This document shows positions 21,297 to 32,292 of a DNA stretch of 64,000 nucleotides, in pieces (position 1 is the stretch's first letter; every line of letters starts with the position of its first letter). The notes under the pieces were generated by a model that ran no database searches, was not told the DNA's origin, and saw nothing but the letters and a program-made list of their open reading frames with translations. Position numbers and translations under genes: made by a program. Source of the stretch: Phragmites australis (taxonomy: Eukaryota > Streptophyta > Magnoliopsida > Poales > Poaceae); contig NC_084934.1 in the NCBI RefSeq assembly GCF_958298935.1, forward strand, positions 126,501-190,500. Reading direction: 5' to 3'.

Positions 21297-23063
21297 CGCT
21301 GTCCACGCGTGCTGCGTGCTCGCCGGCCGTCCTGCCTGCTCCTGCCGCCGCTGCACTGTGCTGCGTCGTCTTGCTCGCCGCTCGCCTGTGCCGTGCGTCG
21401 CCGCGCCGCTGTCGTACACCGTCGGCGCTGCTGCGCGCCACCGTGAGCCGCGCGCCTGCGCCGCCATCGCGCTGGACCGGCTGCCGTGCGCCGCCGCCGG
21501 CCGTCGTGGTTTCTTTCTCTCTGTGTGTCCTGACCGAGAAGGAAAAGAGCCGGTCGAAGAAGAGCCAGGAAGAAGAAAGGAGAAAAGAAAAGAAAATAGA
21601 AGAAAAAGAAAAGGAGAAAAGGAAAAAAGGGGAAGAAAAAAAGAAAAGAAGAAAAAAAAGGAAAAAGTTGGAAATTTCGTAATTTCGTCGGATTCGTCGT
21701 CAATCCTTCGAAGGTGATTCCTCAGTAATTCCTAGACGTTTGTGGTTGGATTGAATCAAATCAATCAATTCCTGTCGTATCATTTTATGTGATCAATAGT
21801 CTGATTCGTTTCGATAATCATTATTGATTCGAAGATACGACATCCGAGTCGAAACATTCAATTCTTTCATCGGAACAAAGTCTAATTAGTGAGAACTTTG
21901 GTTCGACTCTGAATTGAAAATAGTGTATCATTTCATGTGATACAGTTTTCTGTTCGGTTTTCCGAAATATAGGCGTATATGCGACGTTTGCAGGCGTAGG
22001 ATTGACGCTTCATATTTTATGTGTGTTCAAATGTGTTGTAGTGCTAATAATATACCTATACAGGTGGTACTACTTCCGGACGTTCTTGATCAAAATTTCT
22101 TCGTCGTTTTTTGTAAAAGGCAAGTAACGTGGGGGTGTAATTCAATGCTATATTTATATTCATGTCTTACTTCTTTTGCAAATAAAATTGAAGTATGTGG
22201 AATTTTTCTAATTCATTCAAACCATGGATGATGTTGCATTTGATTATTTAAATCCATACTTTTCTTATTGATTTGGATTGTACCTTTATCTTCATGAATC
22301 AGTTGTGGTTTTTATCACGAGTCATTCAAAAAGGAAATTAAGAATTGACGTCAATTCACATGCATACATATGCATTTATGCACTTCATATGGTGATAAAG
22401 GCCGATCACTGTCATCGTGCGTGATTCGTACCGGTACATGGAGTTGCATGAGATGTTGGCATCGTCCAGCTCTCAAATGGAGTTGCATCTTGGCATTCAT
22501 ATATTTTTTATGATATTTGACGAATACAAAATTCTGGGAGTTGAATACCATATTTTTTTTGGAGACCGAGTTGGAGTCTCTCGTTACTTTCTCAACAAAT
22601 ACTTCTGAAAAGATATTCTCTTTAAAGCATGTGTTTTTTATATCGTGAGAAGAATGTTTTATTCCCTAATACTTTTGAATCGAGTAAGATGTGTTTATAT
22701 TCATAGCTGTTACTTGCTGAACTCGTCTCACCCCCTGTTAAATCTTTTACAGGTATGTTTAGATGTTGACGTGCATTTTGGAGATGAATCTTGGTAGTTG
22801 CATGCACCACCTCATCACGATGTCGATAACTCAACCGGTGTTTATAAGTTGTGTTTTTTATGGTCTGTCATTTATTTTGTATATGTTATGGTAAGACGCT
22901 GGTAGCGTCGTGAAGATTTCTATATATATATATGTTGGTTATATCATATATATTTTCTGCCTGTGATCTTTTCTGTGGTCAGTTATACCGTTCTATAGAG
23001 GAAATGCTGCTAAAATTTTCTATTTTCAAATAATTAGGCTTAGTTGTAAAGTAGGATGTTACA
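20983..23063 (+). mobile_element. Solo LTR nested in the MULE terminus
   Basis: It starts TGTAATACC and ends GGATGTTACA, an inverted terminal pair typical of LTRs. It is flanked by the identical 5-bp duplication GTCAT (20978-20982 and 23064-23068). Its 2,081 bp include a (CT)n run, GC-rich sequence with chance frames on both strands (21164-21717), and an A/G-rich stretch 21540-21665. No internal retrotransposon region is left, so it arose by LTR-LTR recombination after insertion into the MULE. Confidence 0.85.
21258..21291. repeat. (CT)n microsatellite
   Basis: About 17 CT units inside the nested solo LTR. They account for the Arg/Glu repeats in minus-strand frames there. Confidence 0.95.
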
Positions 23064-23206
23064 GTCATGTAGGTTATCGACATACAGAATACCGATAGAT
23101 CCTTGTTGGTATTATATATACCGACATGTAAATATTCTTATAATTTTTTAATTTAGCTATTATTTTTGTAATTTTTTAGTAAAATAATATTATTAAAAAA
23201 AGTTCC
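23064..23206 (-). repeat. Right terminal inverted repeat of the MULE
   Basis: This is the counterpart of the left repeat, ending in AGTTCC at 23206. The solo LTR at 20983-23063 was inserted at its inner edge, so the repeat is cut off from the rest of the element by 2.08 kb. Confidence 0.8.
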
Positions 23207-23250
23207 AGCATCAAGCTACATTAGCTGACAGCCTGCATGTAACCAGCTAG

Positions 23251-26200
23251 CTAAAGCCTCCTCCGGGTGTGCCTTTCACCAGCCTCGACACTTTCCACTG
23301 GAATCGCATCTTCGTTACCACAAGCTCCCCTTTTTCGGTTAACTGATGCAGGATCATCGTCCAATACTGCCACAGTTGCTAATAAGTCAGACAATACGGA
23401 AGGGCATGTCTCCTCCAAGTAATCAAAACCTTCCGTCTCCATAACAGCTGTAGCAAGACAACAAAAGCAACACCAGAACATGAGAACTCAAGCAAACAAG
23501 ACACGCGTGTACTAAAACTTCAACTTACTAATAAGAAATTCAGGTGTCACAAGACAAAAACTGAATAGGCTCAAATGAATCCCACTCTTATAACAACATA
23601 GAACACAGGTCTCTAAAGGAGGCATCTAAATAACAGATACTTAACTATTTGTTGTTGAAGATAATTGGACCTAGAATTACCCTCTGAGAAAGAGATCTGT
23701 TATTTGCACAAGCACACTGATACCAAGTTACTGATGGAACCTACTGATGGAACCTACTGATGGAATTAAGAGCGCCAAAGAACCTTTTGCAAAACTGAAT
23801 GTGTTATTGAACTTCTACCGATTCACCTTAAATATGTCTACTCCACCGCTTCATATATAGACCAGCAAAATAAGGGAGATTCTACTATTTACTACTGAAT
23901 AAGTTGCCTGTTCTCATGTCATTGACACACTGATGGTATATCGTAGAACAGACACTTATTCAGTGGATTGTTCCGCAAAATAAAGGACCATCGGCAAACC
24001 CAAAAGGGCTAAGAAAACTCTATTGCCAAAGGTTATCATTCTTCCCTACACTTAATATGGTAAGCTTTGCATTTCTTCTCCTCTACTGCAAAGAGACAGA
24101 CATATTTATAGGGGGGAATATTTTTTGAAACCAGTCAAATTAGTGAATTACCATAAAAGAGCAAGGTGCCAAACACGCATGCTTCTTCATTTTTATGGAT
24201 GTAGTGTGAATGCAACTGAAGAATAAAGTTACATAGCTATACACAATAATAAATCCTCATTCAGTACTACTGTTTGCAACAGTATAATCCCAGAGATATA
24301 CATCAAGTTAGAAACAGTCATTTCCAAGTAGAAAATAGTGACAATGAGTCATGACATTATACACAATCCATGTTTTTTGTAGCTGAATTATCTGAACGTG
24401 AAGGAAGTCTTTTTCATGGCATTGTTCTAGAAACATGCCAAAGAACATATGGGGCATAATAATATACACATCAGATATTAATTCAGCAAGCATTTAAAGT
24501 GAGCACACCAAAGGGAGAGGAGGGAAATGTAAACAGTGATGACTAAAAACAAACAACGATGGAGAAGGTTATTCTTGTGTTGGAGCTAAAATCCATGATC
24601 AATTCCTTGAATGCCACAAGGATTGCTCTGGAATTATTAAGCACATCCATGGGCAAACATGCACCCATGCAAACATAAAATGTATGTTCCTGCACGACCA
24701 CCCAGTCACCCACCCACGCCCATGGGACAGCACGCGGGCACACAAGCTGACTTCAGGAACTAACAGCTCCGAGTTTTTAGCATTAGTGGAATGAACTGTA
24801 CTATAAGCACTACAAAAAGTTTCAAACAAGGAAACAGCCTTCTAGAAGGAAGTGTAAGACGCTAATATGCTACAAGTCACTATGCATTCATGAGTTTTTA
24901 TACTTTCCACTGGAAATCCTCAGGCATGGTTTTCAGACACTATGTATAGATCAACATTGTTTTCAGAGACTAGGATGAAACTTATTTCAAAAAAAGAAAG
25001 AATATGAATGTTCTACCAATATTATTACATTATGTACAATTTAACACCATCATATAAGCATCTGATCATGCTTTTTAGGGTACTCAAATAAAATTCATGC
25101 ATCATTATATTATTTAAAATGTGCAAGGGTTGCAATTTTTGTCATATATACTCTCAGCACCACTCTAACTTCCAGATACAAACGCCCAAAAAAGGCAGCC
25201 AAATTGATCCTATCACGACATTCAAACATGGGCAGTACTAACCATCCTATCATAAAAAAGGCAATATAAGCCTAACGTATAAACATAGCATATTTACTTG
25301 CTGCCAGCCTGACATTCCAGCCTGTGTTTCAGTTTCAGGGCATCTTTCCTGCCCAAATATGTGCACTATCTGTTAACTACACTTGCATCAGGAACTACCT
25401 TGCTGGCTATTTGGCTTGTTGCTGTCTCTGGATAAAAACTAAGTGAAGAAATTTACCGATTAAAAGTTGAATTCTTATTCTAACTCATTCAATTAAGTTC
25501 TATAAACCGTAGGGGACCACCAATTACAGAAATTATCCTAAAATAACATCACAGAGAAGTAGGAAATACTCTCTGCTTTGGACAGTTAGATCTAGTCCTC
25601 AAAGCGTCTCAAAGAATTACCCTAAGACTGCAAAATAACAGAAGACACACAATGCTGTGTACCACGAAAAAGCCAAGATATATAATATATTATATATTCC
25701 AGAGAACCAAAGCATACCTCCCAAATTTTCTCGAACAGCAGCGAACTTTAGACACGCAGACTTCAGCTCAGCACAATGGTGCTGTTCAGCTAGGGCTAAG
25801 GTTGTTGCAACTGTTTCAGCAGTCAGTTCATCACATAACTTTGCCTCACATAGGAGACATAGCCGGTCCAATCCATATCTATCAGCCGCTGCCAATAAAT
25901 GCTGTACCACTACTGTTGATGTCCACAACGAGACAGATCCAGCTAGTTCATGAATGTGGAGTTCATCAGCGTATATGAAGTTCACCATTGCCTGCATTGG
26001 GAGGAAAAATGTAACATTACAAAAAGGGGATACATTCAATCAAATAACAACACACTGACTTGTTTTCTCGAAGCAAAAGGTCTGCGAAGCTGAGAAACAT
26101 TGTAATACAGAAACAGACCAAAATTGGTTCTGTATTAAAAAGAAACCTTAGACTGTTTACATGTGATGAGACCAAACATGCGTATTTTATGGTGATTTAA

Positions 26201-28283
26201 TTAAGGGAGAGATATCAAGTGCAAGAGAATTTTTAAAATACTTCCAGTTTGAGCACCAAATCAACATGAAAAATCCTCCCAAATCCCAATAAGTTCTACA
26301 CGTGGTTCTTAGTTTACTTTACCTACAAATAAAATTTTGAGTTCATATTTAATCAATATTGAGAGTAAAAAAACAAAGGAATTTTGGACAAGTGGAGAAA
26401 ATTGTAAATTTGAACTTCATATCCCCCAAGCGACATATAATTCTGGATATAAGTTCAATTACTTCTACACAGAATGCGTATCTTAAGCAGTATAGTACAT
26501 AGAATAAGAGGGGACATCAGGATTCCCTAACAAAAAAAATGCTGGAAATTGGTGCGATCTGCACGTAGCCATTACCTTGAAGATGACAGGCTCCACATCC
26601 TCCACAACAACTCTGTGTATGTCGGGATTTCCGATAGGGCCAAAGAATTGGGCTTTGAATACCGGGGAGCGAGCAGCAAGAATCCACTTATGAGCACGGA
26701 CTTTCTCATCACCCACTTCAAAAGTTATGTCGCAGCCGATGCCGACTCTGAGGAGCTCCTTGAAGCAATGGCCCATGTCAGATGGTGGAACATGAATCTG
26801 GATGTTCTTTGGCGTTTCAATACGATTCTTGACAACACCTACAGTGCAGTTCATTACTAGACAATCATTCTTTAGAAAATCAGACGTTTCCAGGAGTGAT
26901 CTTCTGTAGAAGCGCTTGTAACCCCTGAAAAGAAAGGATAATAAAAATGCTGAGAGAAATGAAAGATGCAAGACAAGGAGGGGAGAGGAAGCTATGAATT
27001 ATGAGGAGTGATATAAAGTAATTGGCCAGCTGCAGTAACAAAATTCGTAGCCTCTTTAGGTAGAATGCAAGATCCTTTTGTTAATAGCTCAAGAGTACGG
27101 CAACCCAAACAGAACATTGAGTCATTGCTGTGTGTGATGAACACTGAATCTTATTAAACCCCAACTGCCCGAGGATTACAAGCTACTGGCATTCTTAGTT
27201 TATGTCACTCGAAGGGTTTATGCAGCAAGTAGCAGGCAGCAGCCCAGACATAACCCTCAACCTATATACATTCGGTCTGGCAGATACCAACTAATAGTGT
27301 ATGACTGACTGTTAGTGTTGGCTTTTATTTCCATAACAATAACCTAGTCCAGAATGGATGGAATTAGACCTAACGGTACTGGCATTGGTCGCAACTAATC
27401 TATGAAGCTGAAATTGTAGTCCCCTTCCATCTAAAAGGGAGGAATCAAGGTTCACTTTACCAGACAAAAACCGGCGGTAAACCCGGTTACCAGTTTTACC
27501 GGTGGGTACCGGTAAAAAAAACAAACTGGATAAAAAATTTCTGATTAATTTGAATTTTAAAATGTATATAGTATTAGAGTCATAGAATATTGCATAAATT
27601 AACATATAACACATTGGTAGAGTGCATCACTTGTTTCTATGAGGTGCTTGATTTGAATCCCTCCCCCTCTCTTGATTTCCTTTTTTTCTTAAAATCCTAA
27701 GGTTGCAAATCTAAATTTCAAATTTGAAGCCGTGTCTCATAAATGTCTCAACGTTCTCAAAAAGATTGGACCACATTAAACAAACACCTAGCGGTAATAT
27801 TTGAATTTGTCCGGTAAATTTTATTTAGCGATAAGGTTTTCCCTGGGGAGGAAATGTGAGTGAAGATGAAAGGCTGAGATTGGGAAACGAAGGGGAGAGG
27901 GATTGGTGCGTTTACCACATGGAACCCCTGTACTTGAGTGTGTATGGGCCGGCCTGCAGGGATCGGTCGAAGTGGGAGTGGACCTTGTGGCGTCCGCGTC
28001 CCGACTGGTCGAGGAGGGTGAGCTCGAAGAGCGCGCGTACGTCGGCGCCGTCGGAGGCGAGTGCGACGAAGACGGAGACGTAGTTGGCGTTGTCCTCGGG
28101 GTTCTTACCGTCGGGGTAGAGGTAGACGGCCCAGTGGTAGCCGCCGACGGCGAAGACGTCGCTGGCGACGTAGCGACCGGGGCCCGTGCCCTTGGCGAGG
28201 GAGAAACCCTTGACGGTGTACTGGTGGGAGCCCCGCACGGTCTCGGTGACGGAGCGCGACCAGGAAGGGTGGGGAGGAGGCAT
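23251..28283 (-). CDS. BPM: MATH-BTB protein (CUL3 ligase adaptor), four exons
   Basis: Exons on the minus strand are 28283-27916, 26924-26576, 25991-25718 and 23447-23251 (stop). All three introns are GT-AG and the joined frame is open for 396 codons including the stop (395 aa). Residues ~5-140 form the MATH domain ([39 protein letters not shown]), ~170-290 the BTB/POZ domain ([36 protein letters not shown]), then a BACK-like helical tail ([20 protein letters not shown]). BPM proteins bring substrates, including AP2/ERF, MYB and HD-ZIP factors, to CUL3 ubiquitin ligase. Length and order fit the grass family. An in-frame ATG at 28376 would add 31 residues; I chose 28283 because the family usually begins just before [10 protein letters not shown]. 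The third intron is 2.27 kb and the MULE begins 36 bp past the stop. Confidence 0.93.
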
Positions 28284-28383
28284 CCGGCGGGGAGGGGTGG
28301 ATTCCGGCGACGGGAGGTGGGAGCCTCGCCTGAGTCGGGTCGGGTCGGTCAAAGCGGATGACGGCCGGCCACCCACCCACTAA

Positions 28384-28798
28384 TTAATTATGTTTTCATT
28401 CTGGTCCTCTAATGTTGCTCTCTTTTCATTGGGCTTTTCTGCAAAAGAAGAGGCTCAGGGAGGCACCTTCACCTTCGGGATCTCTTGTCCCTCTTGTTTT
28501 CTACTCTACTTTTAGAGAAGAGAGTGGAGAATCCAATCCAATCCAATCCAATCCAATCTCTTCCCCACTCGGCACCTAGCTTCCTCCTCCACGAGATAAC
28601 GAAGATCCAGGTTACTCTAGTAGGTACCCTTCCTTCCTTTCCTCCAATGCAACAGCATCTACTGTACTAGTACTACTTTTAATTAATTCTTCTCTCACGA
28701 TCCCTAGTCCATCAACCAATTCTAGTTGTAGCGAGTCAGTGTTCCGATTAAGGAGTTTGGTCCTCTCTACGTACGCACTTGCACAAGAAGACCTAGCA
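28384..28798. other. Spacer between the BPM gene and the sterol-oxidase relic
   Basis: This is the BPM upstream region on the minus strand. It holds a short ATCCA repeat (about five units, 28531-28555) and pyrimidine-rich stretches. No clear TATA box in the minus direction; no gene. Confidence 0.4.
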
Positions 28799-29083
28799 AT
28801 GCAATGCACATGTGTCCTGTGTCTCCTCTACCATGTCCGTGCCTGCGTCAATCTCCCCCTATTCTTTGTGCTCTCTGGTTGTTCCATGGATGCCTGCAGG
28901 ACACTTGTCGTTTCCCAGGTCCTCTTCTTCTTTGTGCTCAAGGATTTCCTCTTCTATTGGGGCAGGCACAGAGCACTGCATACAAAATGGCTTTACAAGC
29001 ATGTTCACAGCGTCCACCATGAGTCTGTGCCGCCATTGCTTATTTACCTCCCTGCATCATTCGACTTCACTTCTCACTGCATC
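28799..29083 (+). pseudogene. SMO1: Sterol C4-methyl oxidase (SMO1-like) relic, 5' block
   Basis: The frame contains VNLPLFFVLSG, then TLVVSQVLFFFVLKDFLFYW, then HRALHTKWLYKHVHSVHHE, the central part of the plant methylsterol monooxygenase 1 family. It carries the first two histidine boxes (HRALH and HSVHH) that bind the di-iron centre in the ER membrane enzyme that removes sterol C4 methyl groups. An extra Arg codon splits the usual WGHR (WGRHR). After HSVHHE the sequence degenerates: a foreign stretch, then PASFDFTSHC in place of the expected PFGLTSEYAHP. No N-terminal exon is visible upstream. The C-terminal end of the same gene lies at 36014-36263. Confidence 0.75.
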
Positions 29084-30990
29084 ATTAGTTGTCAAGAATA
29101 TTTGTTATATCTCTAACGCCATCGTATCGTGTAGTCTTTTTTTTAATGTGGGCGATTATATTAGGAAAAAAGAAAAAAAGGCATCAAGGATGCCTACAAT
29201 TTACACATAGAGGCATGTGGCCCAGGCTCATGACAAGAAGAAAAAAATTGCCAAGAAAAAAGCGTAGCAACGCGTCCTCCGTGAGTTCGTTGCCTAAAAG
29301 ATCCGAAGATTTTATTCTTTCCACTACTTTAAAAGATCAAGATTATGAGAAACCATCTAAACAATATTTTAATTAATTATTAAATCGATTATTTACTTAA
29401 TTACAACTTTAACGATTAACTAAAATACTATTTAGTATTACTAGCATATGTTTGTATCCAAGATCGGAATACATATCTTTCTAATATTTAACATCACAAC
29501 ACAACTTAATAAAGAGCGAGAAATTAACATTAGATTACAAGTTCTTAATTATTTACCAAGTTATTATAATTTACAGTAAAAGAGAGTTAGGAGGAGATAA
29601 AAACCGACTCACTCCTAACCAACAGAAAAAACTACACAGTAAAAATAAAAGCTAATGACAGCAAAAGATGGATGAAACCTTAGCACCTGAAAAAGCAACA
29701 TGAGTATGAAGGTACTCGCAAGACTTACATAATAAGCACTTATAAATAGCCTGACTCCAAGGATTATGTATTTGGATGTTAGCAAGAAAAGGCTATATGG
29801 TTAAGTAAACTTCATATATGAAAATAAATTTGATATAAACATGTATGAGCATCTATACTTGACCAACATGACTATCTAACCCATAAACCTCAACTGAATA
29901 TATATGTAAACGAAACCATAAGAATAATATCTGTAAAGCACCATCTCAACCCATCAACCACCTAAATCCACACTCGTAACTCTACGACTGCTGCAAATAG
30001 ACAAAAACATGCTCATGACCGAGAGTACGATATTTCAAAATATTTTTACACCTTGCAGGGTACTTCTTTATCTACACAACTTGAGGATCATACGGCTCGC
30101 ATGACCACACAAGTCCATACAAGGGGTACTCATGTTAACCTTTTTCAATAAACTCCGACTATTTGATCATATGCCGATAGGTGCGGGGGTCATCTAGAAT
30201 TACTCCTGGAGCAAAATTGATATCCCAACCAACCTCATACCCAACACCATCAACCCGCACACCAAATAGCCACAGCTACAAAGGTAATCGTCTTATCATT
30301 CTCATATGCGACATGTAGTAAGCACGGAAAGTTCTAAAGCTAACTGCACCAACGATCGGTGCTTAAACGATACAAGCGATCTATGGTATCAGCGTCCCTG
30401 TCCCGACCTACCTAGGGAAACTCCACATCCGAGCAGGACAAACACCCCTAACACCGCCCATATCTCGTCTCATCATCCCACTCATCCAACTAACACCATC
30501 GACTCATCATTGTGATTATTGTGCATGTAATTAAAGCCTATGCTCGCAAACGATGAAACATTTCACCGCTCGACTTCTACCGAGTACTTAAGCACTTGCT
30601 AAGCATCAAGAATGACATTTTAAATTAGATGAAACCATATTAAACCCAGACTACAAGGATACAGATCAACAATTATTCAAGACAGGAGAATTAGTGCATC
30701 AACATATGTTCTACCAATCATAAAACCGACATCGACTCAAACTCATGCATAACATATATAAAGCGTAATTTATCACATATGACAAAAATGATCCAAATTA
30801 ATGGGAGAAATATACTTAGATGCTTGTCTTGCTGCTCAGGTGACTGCATAATGCTACTCATGCAACACTCGTAGAACTCAGGGAGATTGGCGTCGTCTTC
30901 AACCACGACCGGACCATGCACTGGTTCTTCGCTCACTAGAGAAAAACGCATGCAATGATGAGCATGAATGAAGTGCAACAATATATGCTA
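29084..30990. other. AT-rich transposon-derived sequence without a gene
   Basis: The stretch has no convincing frame. 30170-30500 contains CCAACCTCATACCCAACACC-like and other C-rich pieces reminiscent of minus-strand LTR-retrotransposon flanks, but no retroviral domains. I see no LTR boundary on the left side. Short minus-strand frame 30718-30981 is unrecognised. Confidence 0.3.
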
Positions 30991-31069
30991 CAAAATGCAT
31001 AACAACATGCTAAAAGCGTAAGGCATGCGAAAGAACAACAGCTACCGATCTAAACAATGCCAGAAAAGT

Positions 31070-31260
31070 ACAGGAGGCCGGAGTCTCTGGATAATTCTCT
31101 GGACTCTCTGGATTTATCCGGACTATCCGAATAATTCTCCGGACTCCCCGGAATACGGAGACTCCGGTATTTCTTTGGACGCTCCGGATTTCTGCAGAGA
31201 ACGCGTTGTTCTGGAGTCTCTGGACTTTTCTTCGGACATCCTGGACTTCTGTAGAAAACG
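31070..31260. repeat. Degenerate CTCCGGA-type minisatellite
   Basis: The motif TCTCTGGA/CTCCGGA(C/T) followed by TTT or ATT recurs about every 10-20 bases. Two longer units contain GGACTTCTGTAGAAAACG-like strings (near 31190 and 31245), with a third near 31447. Confidence 0.55.
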
Positions 31261-31467
31261 TGTTCGTGTCGTTTCACCGATTGATTCGACTCGCATGATG
31301 AATCTATGCTACATAGATATGCATATACACTATACAAAGGGTTCTAAACTCAAATTGCATCCTAAACTCTAACGATCTTTGAGCACAATTCATTGGAATT
31401 TTTCTGGAATGTCCAGACTGTTCAAACATTCATTCGGAGTATTCGGACTTCTGCAAAGAGCAACACC

Positions 31468-31485
31468 GGGGGGGGGGGGGGGGGG
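31468..31485. repeat. 18-base poly-G run
   Basis: Eighteen G in a row inside the LTR-like remnant. Long G runs are a place where read length is often miscounted. Confidence 0.95.
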
Positions 31486-32292
31486 AGTCGACCGATCTGA
31501 TTTGTGAGCCTCTCCAAGATAAAGGGAAATATGTTTGAGCTATTTCATAGGCTCTAGAACTCACTCAACAATCTAGCAACTTGATTTCTAACTCAAATTC
31601 ATCCAAAACCTCTAAATTACTCTAAAGCTCAAGAACTCAGGCACATTGCAAACTCGGGATTTATCCAACCAAAACGTGCATCTATGCCATGGGAGCCTAG
31701 GAGACTCACCTAAGATGCTTTGTCGAGCTTAGGGACCGTTGGTTGAAGGATGAAAAGCTTGAAAAGCGAAAGAATGCCGATGCTCCTTGTGCTTCAACCA
31801 AGAACACCAAAAGGCATCAAAACCGGCTCAAATCCTTCAAGAAAACAAAAGTGAATTGGATGGATGGATAGCTTAGGAGCTAGTGAACACGTGAGTAGCA
31901 CATGCATACCTCGATTCCTTCTCTTGAGGTAGGCTTTTAGGTGAGAAGAAGAGAGGGAGCTTGAGAGGGAGGGAGAGCTCTTGCTCTCCTTGTCTTGGCC
32001 GGTTGAGGAGAGAGGGAGCATGGGAGTGGAGTGAGGGGGAGAGAGAGAGGGAGCAAGTGGGTGCTGCATGGGTGGGAGAGATGGTGGGGCTGGCTAGATG
32101 GGCCCATGCGCTAGAGAGAGAAACTTGTTTTACTATGAAATTGATTCTTTTCTATCCTGGATTCATTTCTCTCATCCAGTTGACTCAAATCAAAGTGCCC
32201 TAATGTGCCAAAATAAATTACCCCGAAATTAATCATGACCCTAATGACATATAATTAGACTTAATCATGTAATTACAATTTTGGGACGTGAC

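Larger units (their letters stand above)
13771..23206 (-). mobile_element. Mutator-like (MULE) transposon, complete but inactive
   Basis: The ends are inverted repeats (GGATCTTTTTG... at left; its diverged complement at right), flanked by the 9-bp duplication AACATCAAG (13762-13770) and AGCATCAAG (23207-23215), one mismatch, as expected for Mutator. The element is about 9.4 kb, or about 7.35 kb without the solo LTR nested at 20983-23063. It carries a GRF-like zinc-finger relic on the plus strand and mudrA-like and plant-mobile-domain relics on the minus strand. Motifs of the form TCGGNATTCCGAATACCGACA recur in both subterminal regions (13860-14090; 20860-20970; 23070-23110). Frameshifts and the lost C-terminal half of the transposase make it non-autonomous. 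Confidence 0.9.
30991..32292 (-). mobile_element. LTR-like remnant, minus orientation
   Basis: The right edge reads TTTTGGGACGTGACA, i.e. a TGTCACGTCCCAAAA start on the minus strand, a common LTR beginning in grass gypsy elements. The interior holds a CCGGACT-rich degenerate minisatellite (31070-31260), an 18-G run and a GAGAGGGAG-rich stretch (31940-32060). The opposite boundary and any target duplication could not be placed, so it may be truncated. Confidence 0.45.

Noticed and set aside
21164..21717. Arg/Glu-, Lys- or Phe-rich frames of 70-180 codons
   Set aside because: They come from the (CT)n run and the purine-rich tract inside the nested solo LTR.
27912..28376. Start of the BPM protein at the upstream ATG (28376)
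   Set aside because: It is in frame and possible, but the added 31 residues are Arg/Pro-rich without family resemblance, while the ATG at 28283 gives the usual beginning.
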